From: Shimia_B sp038525525
GTDB lineage: Bacteria > Pseudomonadota > Alphaproteobacteria > Rhodobacterales > Rhodobacteraceae
Length of the DNA stretch: 64,000 nucleotides
Direction of reading: 5' to 3'
Assembly: GCA_038525525.1 (NCBI GenBank)
Contig: JBCBHO010000003.1
Span: 1-64,000 of the forward strand
In this document: piece after piece, positions 58,907 through 64,000 of the stretch
Layout of the letters: the number at the start of each line of letters is the position of its first letter
Position numbering within the stretch: position 1 is the first letter of the stretch
The notes under the pieces: generated by a model
What the model saw: only the letters and a program-made list of their open reading frames with translations
Told to the model about the DNA's origin: nothing
The model's database searches: none
Position numbers and translations under genes: made by a program

Positions 58907-59995
58907 ATGTTGATGCTAGCGGGCCTTATGGGCGTGATGATGATGGGAGCGGCCTTCGTCGGCGGGCTCGAGACAGATACCGAGGAGACCGAGGGCGACG
59001 ATGATGCCGCCCCGGAGCTGAAGGACGAGGCCCCCGTGGGCGACCTCGGGACGCTTTTGATCGAGGCCGATGCGCCGGGCGCGGCGCCCGCCGACCCGAC
59101 TCCCACCGCGGAAGCGTTGTCCGAGCCGGCGGCGGATGCAGGCCCGCCCGCCATCGAGGGCACAGAGACCGCCGACCGCCTCATCGGGGGCGACGGCGGC
59201 GAGCGCATCTTCGGCCTCGGCGGCAATGACGAGCTCGGCGGCGGCGGTGGCGACGATCTCATCGATGCAGGCAGCGGTGAGGACATCGTCCACGGCGGCG
59301 CGGGCAATGACAGCGTGCTAGCGGGCCAGGGCGAAGACACGGTCTTCGGCCATGACGAGGATGATGACCTGCACGGCGAAGACGGGGACGATCACCTCTT
59401 CGGCGGGCTGGGAGACGACGACCTATCGGGCGGTGCGGGCGACGATTCTCTCGTGGGCGGAAGCGGGCAGGACGCGCTCGCAGGAGACACAGGCGACGAC
59501 TCGCTCGAAGGCATGTCCGGCGATGACAGCCTCTCGGGCGGGCTTGGCGAGGATGTCCTCTTTGGCGGCTACGGTGCCGACAGCCTCGACGGGCGCGTCC
59601 TCGATAAGGCGGGCACAGACGTCGATGCACCGGACTTCCTCAATGGCGAGACGGGTGACGACACGATCTTCGCTGGGCAAGGAGATCACGTCTCCCTCGG
59701 CAGCGGCGCGGACACGCTCTTCGTCGGCGACTGGATCGAGGGCGAAAACGCGACACTCTCCGACTACGACCCGGCGGAGGACAACCTCGTCGTGGTGTTT
59801 GATGACAGCGCGGGCAGCGCGCCGCACCTCGCACTGCAGGCAAGCGATGCAGACCCCGACGCGGCCGTCCTCACGCTCGATGGTCATCCCATCCTCACGG
59901 TCAACAACGGCGCGGGGCTTTCGCTCGACGATGTTTCCCTCGTCCCGCAGAGCGCGCTCATCGACGTGCAAGGCGGCGCGGGCACCGACCGGTAG
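58907..59995 (+). CDS. RTX (haemolysin-type calcium-binding repeat) protein
   Basis: 362 residues from ATG 58907 (GGAG 9 nt upstream; a GTG at 58901 is an alternative). A hydrophobic N-terminal helix (about 2-20) and an acidic/Pro/Ala linker (21-85) precede about ten GGxGxDxLx nonapeptides (about 95-240), which form a calcium-binding parallel beta-roll. A C-terminal region (about 250-360, TIFAGQGDHVSLGSGADTL..., LVVVFDD) resembles the end of roseobacter RTX proteins. No secretion system lies next to it. It may be surface-exposed or membrane-tethered. Confidence 0.85.
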   Translation: MLMLAGLMGVMMMGAAFVGGLETDTEETEGDDDAAPELKDEAPVGDLGTLLIEADAPGAAPADPTPTAEALSEPAADAGPPAIEGTETADRLIGGDGGERIFGLGGNDELGGGGGDDLIDAGSGEDIVHGGAGNDSVLAGQGEDTVFGHDEDDDLHGEDGDDHLFGGLGDDDLSGGAGDDSLVGGSGQDALAGDTGDDSLEGMSGDDSLSGGLGEDVLFGGYGADSLDGRVLDKAGTDVDAPDFLNGETGDDTIFAGQGDHVSLGSGADTLFVGDWIEGENATLSDYDPAEDNLVVVFDDSAGSAPHLALQASDADPDAAVLTLDGHPILTVNNGAGLSLDDVSLVPQSALIDVQGGAGTDR

Positions 59996-60136
59996 CCAAC
60001 GCCGCCGCCCCTCTTTCCTCTTTCCAACTGCGCACAATCTGCTATCAGGCCGCGTCCCGCCACGGGACACCCTCCATGGGCCTTGCTGGACGACATCCCG
60101 GCTCGCGCCATCCACACGAACCGATAGGAGACCCCG

Positions 60137-60406
60137 ATGTCGATCACTGCTGAAGAGAAAGAGCGCCTGATCAAGGAATTCGCGACGAAAGACGGCGACA
60201 CCGGCTCGCCCGAAGTCCAGGTGGCGATCCTCACCTCGCGCATTTCCACGCTCACCGAGCACTTCAAGACCCACAAGAAGGACAACCACGGCCGCCGTGG
60301 CCTTCTCAAGATGGTCGCCCAGCGCCGCAAGCTGCTGGACTACACGAAAGCGAAGGACGAGGCCCGCTACCAGGATCTCATCAAGCGTCTCGGTATCCGC
60401 CGCTAA
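60137..60406 (+). CDS. rpsO: 30S ribosomal protein S15 (uS15)
   Basis: 89 residues, full length: MSITAEEKERLIKEFA, GDTGSPEVQVAILTSRI, HKKDNHGRRGLLKMVAQRRKLLDY and ending RLGIRR. Primary 16S-binding protein. GATAGGAGA precedes the ATG. Followed by a strong terminator. In most Rhodobacterales pnp follows rpsO; here it does not follow directly. Confidence 0.98.
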   Translation: MSITAEEKERLIKEFATKDGDTGSPEVQVAILTSRISTLTEHFKTHKKDNHGRRGLLKMVAQRRKLLDYTKAKDEARYQDLIKRLGIRR

Positions 60407-60430
60407 GCGCGCGCACACGGAATTCGGAAA

Positions 60431-60459
60431 GGCCGTGCCTCCGGGCGCGGCCTTTTTTT
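60431..60459 (+). terminator. rho-independent terminator after rpsO
   Basis: GGCCGTGCC (60431-60439), loop TCCG, GGCGCGGCC (60444-60452, with one G-T), then T7. It lies 25 nt after the rpsO stop. Confidence 0.94.
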
Positions 60460-60473
60460 GCCCAAACGCAAAA

Positions 60474-60489
60474 CATACCAAAAGGTATT
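60474..60489. promoter_or_regulatory. TetR-type operator 1 (CATACC-N4-GGTATT)
   Basis: CATACC-AAAA-GGTATT, near-perfect copy of the next palindrome, 32 bp centre to centre. Just downstream of the rpsO terminator and upstream of the small membrane protein and tetR genes. Confidence 0.65.
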
Positions 60490-60505
60490 GCCGGGCTCGC
60501 TTGAA

Positions 60506-60521
60506 CATACCATAAGGTATG
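60506..60521. promoter_or_regulatory. TetR-type operator 2 (perfect CATACC-N4-GGTATG palindrome)
   Basis: CATACC-ATAA-GGTATG. A perfect 6-bp dyad, 20 bp upstream of the ATG at 60541. The duplicated palindrome next to a tetR gene suggests autorepression of the membrane protein-tetR pair. Confidence 0.7.
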
Positions 60522-60540
60522 GAACCGCATGGAGCCCGCC

Positions 60541-60900
60541 ATGACCGCATTCCTGATCGCCGCCAGCCTCTCGCTCGCCTGGGCGCTGGTGCATACCTTC
60601 GTCGGCGAGCGCGAGGTCGCGCGGCCCCTTCGCGCGGTGTCGATGCCGCACACGGCGCGCGCCACGGCGTGGATGTGCTGGCACTACGTCACCGTGGCGC
60701 TCTTTCTCATGTTCGCCTTCTTTCTCGCGGCGGCCCTGGGCGAGGCCGGTCTCGGCCTCGCGGCCACGCTCCTTGCCGCGGCGTTCTTCCTCACCGGTCT
60801 CTGGGCCAAGGTCGCGACCGGCGAGTCCTTCGCCCGGCTGCCGCAGGGCTGGCTCTTTCTGCCGGTGATGCTCTCCGGGATTTGGGGCTTGCTGGCATGA
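60541..60900 (+). CDS. small membrane protein under the TetR operators
   Basis: 119 residues with three to four hydrophobic segments (about 2-18, 44-70, 76-96 and the C-terminus). It contains histidines HTF, HTA, HYVTVAL. No family I can name with confidence. ATG 60541 is chosen since GGAG lies 6 nt upstream. The stop overlaps the tetR start (ATGA), so it is the probable target gene of the regulator. Function unknown. Confidence 0.75.
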   Translation: MTAFLIAASLSLAWALVHTFVGEREVARPLRAVSMPHTARATAWMCWHYVTVALFLMFAFFLAAALGEAGLGLAATLLAAAFFLTGLWAKVATGESFARLPQGWLFLPVMLSGIWGLLA

Positions 60901-61457
60901 GCGCAAAGCGCCTCGCACGGGAGGACTGGCTCGCGCTCGGCCTCGCGCAGCTCGCCGAGCATGGTCCCGGCGCGTTGAAGCTCGCGCAGATCTGCGCGGC
61001 CGCTGGCATGACGCGGGGCTCATTCTACCACCACTTCGCCGATCACGGTGCTTTTCTCGAGGCGCTTATCCTCCACCGCCACGCGGAGGAAGAAAACGTG
61101 CTCGCGGAGATGCTGCCCGCGGGCACGCCACCCGCGGACGCGCTCGACCGGTTGACCGATCTGGCGCTCGATCTGGATTTTCGGCTGGAGCTCGGCCTGC
61201 GCGAACTGGCGCGGGAGCATGCTCCTGTCGCCGCGGCCATGGAGCGGGTCGATGCCACGCGCCTCGCGCTCATGGTCCCGCTCTATGCCGCGCGCTACAG
61301 CATCGGCGAGGCGGAGGCGCGCGACGCGTCGCTTCTCGAATACGCCACCTTCCTCGGCCTCATGCTCATGGATCCGACCCGCAGCACGGAAGAGCAGCGC
61401 CGCCTCTACGAGGTCTACCTCGCCATGCAATCCGCCCGCTACGAGCGCCCCGCTTGA
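60897..61457 (+). CDS. TetR-family transcriptional regulator
   Basis: 186 residues: N-terminal helix-turn-helix (ALKLAQICAAAGMTRGSFYHHF, about 25-46) and a C-terminal ligand/dimerisation domain rich in acidic and leucine residues. Coupled by a 4-nt overlap to the membrane protein gene. Two CATACC-N4-GGTATG palindromes upstream are its likely operators. Ligand unknown. Confidence 0.92.
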   Translation: MSAKRLAREDWLALGLAQLAEHGPGALKLAQICAAAGMTRGSFYHHFADHGAFLEALILHRHAEEENVLAEMLPAGTPPADALDRLTDLALDLDFRLELGLRELAREHAPVAAAMERVDATRLALMVPLYAARYSIGEAEARDASLLEYATFLGLMLMDPTRSTEEQRRLYEVYLAMQSARYERPA

Positions 61458-61502
61458 CGCGGCGCAGCCCCTGCCCCAGCCTGATCCAACGGAGGACAAG
61501 CC

Positions 61503-62246
61503 ATGTTAGCCACCCTACGCGTCCTGATCCACATGGGCGGTCTCCAGCGCCTCGCGCCGTTCTGGCTCTCGGGCGTGGCGGCCATGGCGGTGTTCTGGAC
61601 GCCGTGGTTCCTTTTGGCGCTGGTCTACGGCGTGGTGATGCAGTTCTTCGTGGAATACCTGATCCACCGCTTCCTGCTGCACCGCGAACCGCCCACCGAC
61701 CAGGGCACGTTCAACGCGCTCTACCGGAGCCATATCGGGCACCACGAGTTCCCGAAGGATCCCGAGTTCTTCACCGGTGATGATCATTGGTACGCGGTGC
61801 GCTTCGGCCTGATGTCGGTGGCGCTCCATGCACTGGTGCTCTGGCCGTTTGTGGGGCTCCCCTACGCGGTGCTCTTGCCGGCCGTGTCGGTCTTCGTGGG
61901 CTCCGTCTCGGCCTTTGCGTTCTACGAGTACTGCCACACGCTCTCCCATCTCAACGTGCCAAAGGGATGGCTTGGCCGGAAGGTCACCGAGAGCCACATG
62001 CGCCACCACTTCGCCGACCACGAGGCGACCTTTCACGTGAGCTTCGGCATGGGCTGGATCGACCGTCTCTTCGGGACACCCTATGACCGCGGCGCCGCCA
62101 AGGAGCGCTACGACGCGCAGACGATCCTCTCCATGGGCATGGACCCGGACGATCTGCGCCTCGTGACTGCGAGAAAGGCCTATGGAATCACGAAACACCC
62201 CCGCCGCCGCTCCGAAATTTCCAAAGAAATTTCTCCGGCGGAGTGA
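61503..62246 (+). CDS. fatty acid hydroxylase/sterol desaturase family membrane protein
   Basis: 247 residues, about four transmembrane helices and the eight-histidine di-iron pattern: HRFLLH (about 56-61), HIGHHEF, HTLSH, then HMRHHFADHEATFHVSFG. Such enzymes hydroxylate or desaturate fatty acids, sterols or carotenoids in the membrane. The last residues (about 230-247) are encoded by the palindromic hairpin element at 62214-62246, so the true C-terminus was extended by the repeat. GGAGGACAAGCC precedes ATG 61503. It follows tetR by 45 nt and could be co-transcribed. Confidence 0.9.
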   Translation: MLATLRVLIHMGGLQRLAPFWLSGVAAMAVFWTPWFLLALVYGVVMQFFVEYLIHRFLLHREPPTDQGTFNALYRSHIGHHEFPKDPEFFTGDDHWYAVRFGLMSVALHALVLWPFVGLPYAVLLPAVSVFVGSVSAFAFYEYCHTLSHLNVPKGWLGRKVTESHMRHHFADHEATFHVSFGMGWIDRLFGTPYDRGAAKERYDAQTILSMGMDPDDLRLVTARKAYGITKHPRRRSEISKEISPAE

Positions 62247-62276
62247 CGGTGGAAAGAAAATTCTTCGGAATTTTCT
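62214..62276. repeat. hairpin pair, partly coding, after the hydroxylase gene
   Basis: GAAATTT-CCAAAG-AAATTTC (62214-62233), CTCCGGCGGAG, and AGAAAATTC-TTCG-GAATTTTCT (62255-62276). The first lies inside the hydroxylase reading frame. The second, with a TTCG tetraloop, lies between that gene and bciA. Confidence 0.75.
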
Positions 62277-62316
62277 GCGTCTTCCCAGTCCGGGAGCGCC
62301 ACCCTAGACTACCGTC

Positions 62317-63180
62317 ATGAAGGTCACACTCCTCGGCGCGTCGGGCACCATTGGCCGCGCGGTCCATGGCGAACTTCGCCGCACGGGTCACGCCATAGCC
62401 ACCCCCACGCGCGACGACCTGGCTCGGCTCGACCTCAGCGGGCAGGAGGCCGTGATCTCCTGCATCGCCTCGCGCACGGGCAAGCCGGAAGATGCCTGGC
62501 ATGTCGACCACGATCTGAACGCCGCCGCCCTCGCCGCGGCGCAGTCGGCGGGGGTCGGCGTCTTCGTCCTGCTCTCGGCAATCTGCGTGCAAAAACCTCG
62601 CCTCCCGTTCCAGTACGCCAAGCGCGCCTTCGAGGAGGCGCTCGCAGCCTCCGGCCTCCGGCACGTCATTATCCGTCCCACCGCCTATTTCAAATCGCTC
62701 TCCGGTCAGGCCGACCGGCTCCGCGCGGGCAAGCCGTTCCTAACCTTCGGGGACGGCGCGCGCACCGCCTGCAAGCCGATCTCGGACCGTGATTTAGCGC
62801 GCTACATTGTGCGGGCGCTGACCGATCCGGAGATGGCAAACCGCATCCTGCCCATCGGCGGCCCCGGGCCCGCGCTCACGGCACGAGAACAGGGCGCACT
62901 GCTGGCGGGGGCCCTGGGCGTCCCCTTCCGCACCCGCAGCGTCCCGCCCGGGCTCCTCCGGACCGGGGCCACCATCCTCGACGCGCTGGGCCTCGGGGAG
63001 AAGGCCGCCCTCGCCCGCATCGGGCATTACTATGCCACCGAATCCATGCTCCTTTGGGATGGCCAGCGCTACGACGCCGACGCCACGCCTGAATTCGGAG
63101 AGGATACCCTCGCCGCGCATTACCGCGACATCGCCCGCGGCGAGGCCCCCGACGATCGCGGCGCTCACGCGGTGTTCTAG
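62317..63180 (+). CDS. bciA: BciA-type divinyl (proto)chlorophyllide 8-vinyl reductase
   Basis: 287 residues: NAD(P)-binding VTLLGASGTIGRAV (3-16), the central LSAICVQKPRLPFQYAKRAFEEAL, then AYFKSLSGQADRLRAGKPFLTFGDG, the signature TACKPISDRDLARYI, GGPGPALTAREQGALL, and the C-terminal YATESMLLWDGQRYDADATPEFGEDTL. These stretches are characteristic of DVR/BciA, which makes the monovinyl pigment for bacteriochlorophyll a. Strong evidence that the organism, or a recent ancestor, is phototrophic. ATG 62317 lacks a clear Shine-Dalgarno. Confidence 0.9.
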   Translation: MKVTLLGASGTIGRAVHGELRRTGHAIATPTRDDLARLDLSGQEAVISCIASRTGKPEDAWHVDHDLNAAALAAAQSAGVGVFVLLSAICVQKPRLPFQYAKRAFEEALAASGLRHVIIRPTAYFKSLSGQADRLRAGKPFLTFGDGARTACKPISDRDLARYIVRALTDPEMANRILPIGGPGPALTAREQGALLAGALGVPFRTRSVPPGLLRTGATILDALGLGEKAALARIGHYYATESMLLWDGQRYDADATPEFGEDTLAAHYRDIARGEAPDDRGAHAVF

Positions 63181-63845
63181 GCCAGCCCCTGCACCGCGCG
63201 CCGCCCGCGCCATCGTCGCGCAAGCTCGTAGATGGCGAGCCACGGCAGGTAGAACCCGAAGACCATCACCCGGTCGAAGGGGCCGGTGAAATCGGGCTCC
63301 ATGCCCACCTCTCCCACCGCCACGACCCAGAGCGTGTACTGCACCCGGTAAAAGAACGACGCGAGCGCCAGGATCACGAGCCGCCCGGCCCAGGCGGCGT
63401 GACGCGCGTCTCGCACCAGCGCAAAGCGCACCGTCTGCACAGCCGCAAGCACCAGCAGCCCGCCGTAGAGCGCGAAGCCCGCGCTCATCCAGGCGCCCCC
63501 GATCGTGCCCTGCCGCGCGATGTAAAAGAGCCCCGCGAGACCCGTGAGCACGGCCAGCGCGGCCACGAGCCGCCCGTTCCAGTGATGCAGGCGGCGCAGG
63601 CGGTGCCTGAGCGCCCCAGAGAGCTGCACCGGCGCCAGCGCGGTGAGCATTCCGCCCACGACCATATGCGCGTAGATGCTGACCGTCGCAGCACCGTCGG
63701 CACTGATGAAGCGGGAGACGGCGCGCTCCTCCTCCGAGCCGAGCGAGAGACCGCGCCCCAGCGAATGCAGGTAGAATGGCAGCGCCGCCAGGAGGATCAG
63801 CCCGATCCCCACCCCGCCGCGATATCGCCGCCAGACATGCCCCAT
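63177..63845 (-). CDS. DUF2306 family membrane protein
   Basis: 222 residues with about six transmembrane helices: GGVGIGLILLAALPFYLHSLG, SIYAHMVVGGMLTALAPVQLSGALR, LHHWNGRLVAALAVLTGLAG, and a pattern of histidines (HMV, HHWNGR) typical of DUF2306 proteins, thought to be heme- or quinone-related. ATG 63845 (MGHVWRRYRGG) is preferred, without a clear Shine-Dalgarno. Convergent with bciA, stops overlapping through CTAG. Confidence 0.8.
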   Translation of the reverse strand: MGHVWRRYRGGVGIGLILLAALPFYLHSLGRGLSLGSEEERAVSRFISADGAATVSIYAHMVVGGMLTALAPVQLSGALRHRLRRLHHWNGRLVAALAVLTGLAGLFYIARQGTIGGAWMSAGFALYGGLLVLAAVQTVRFALVRDARHAAWAGRLVILALASFFYRVQYTLWVVAVGEVGMEPDFTGPFDRVMVFGFYLPWLAIYELARRWRGRRAVQGLA

Positions 63846-64000
63846 GGATACAAGGGTGCAGCGCCGCGGGGGCGCGTCAACCGCAGGCAGAGCCCGGCTT
63901 TCCATTCCGCCTCAAACGGTGTAGGTGCCCGGCATCTGAGACGTAACGCTCCGGCCCTGGCGTTGTGCAAAGGAAATAGGGGCCGGCGGGATGGGCCCGC
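63846..64000. other. right edge of the window, no feature recognised
   Basis: 155 nt between the DUF2306 gene start and the window end. No start codon with a convincing ribosome binding site and no RNA fold was recognised. Confidence 0.4.

Noticed and set aside
61484..61508. TGATCC near 61484 as another RpoE promoter
   Set aside because: The position 18 nt downstream is TTAGC inside the hydroxylase start; not TAAGA-like, and it would skip the start codon.
1..64000. CRISPR arrays, insertion sequences, prophage, toxin-antitoxin pairs
   Set aside because: No regularly spaced direct repeats, transposase, integrase, phage structural or Cas proteins were seen among the supported genes.

Overview
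The window is high-GC DNA from an alphaproteobacterium, almost certainly Rhodobacterales (Roseobacter/Rhodobacter type). This rests on the rpoE-chrR locus with its divergent lipid/redox operon, the order rsmB-heparinase-purH-lspA-DUF3035-M16-M16-mutL, and several families typical of the group (DUF1674, DUF3035, DUF5665). A BciA-type divinyl chlorophyllide reductase suggests an aerobic anoxygenic phototroph, but no other photosynthesis gene is in view. No CRISPR array, prophage, transposase or plasmid function was seen; the content is chromosomal.

Layout. 1-0.95 kb: 5' end of a 16S rRNA gene (minus strand) and its long leader/promoter region. 0.95-9.6 kb: msrPQ (periplasmic methionine sulfoxide repair), a fasciclin protein, an SDR, clpB with a sigma32-like promoter, pyrF, and a stomatin/NfeD pair. 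9.6-14.3 kb: a DadA-like oxidase behind a tandem glycine riboswitch, a Nudix hydrolase, dinB, an N-formylglutamate amidohydrolase, tRNA-Val(GAC) and rpmJ. 14.3-20.4 kb: a peptidoglycan-binding/caspase-like secreted protein, a PaaK-like CoA ligase, an internally duplicated unknown protein, a secreted alpha/beta hydrolase and a quinone oxidoreductase. 20.4-29.5 kb: a minus-strand operon with a long-chain acyl-CoA ligase, a complete branched-chain-type ABC importer, two tiny membrane proteins and a patatin lipoprotein, with a 16-bp palindromic operator candidate in front. 29.7-35.7 kb: DUF2087, a SpoIIAA-like protein, an orphan formate dehydrogenase alpha subunit, a histidine phosphatase and a LYS1-type saccharopine dehydrogenase.

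35.8-41.9 kb is the most coherent regulatory module. ECF sigma factor RpoE and its zinc/cupin anti-sigma factor ChrR (plus strand) face a tightly overlapping five-gene operon (minus strand: FAD amine-oxidase-like protein, DUF1365, MFS carrier, DUF3833, SDR). Both directions carry TGATCC-N18-TAAGA-like promoters, the singlet-oxygen response arrangement known from Rhodobacter sphaeroides. 42-54.8 kb: YceI, then a long co-directional minus-strand run (rsmB, heparinase, purH, lspA, DUF3035, two M16 peptidases, mutL, rmuC). 54.8-60.4 kb: dapB diverging from rbfA-phosphodiester glycosidase-truB-DUF1643-DUF5665-RTX-rpsO. 60.4-64 kb: a small membrane protein and TetR regulator behind two CATACC-N4-GGTATG operators, a fatty-acid-hydroxylase family protein, bciA and a DUF2306 protein.

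Between genes there are two families of non-coding repeats. One is a dispersed element with the core GAGGTACGGGGCACAAAGAA and an attached palindrome. The other consists of clusters of short perfect hairpins, often with TTCG or CGC loops, at gene-cluster borders and inside the ABC-importer operon. I did not find a clearly new biological system. The best leads are the bidirectional RpoE module, the glycine-riboswitch-controlled DadA-like enzyme, the TetR/CATACC locus, the patatin coupled to the ABC importer, and the repeat families.
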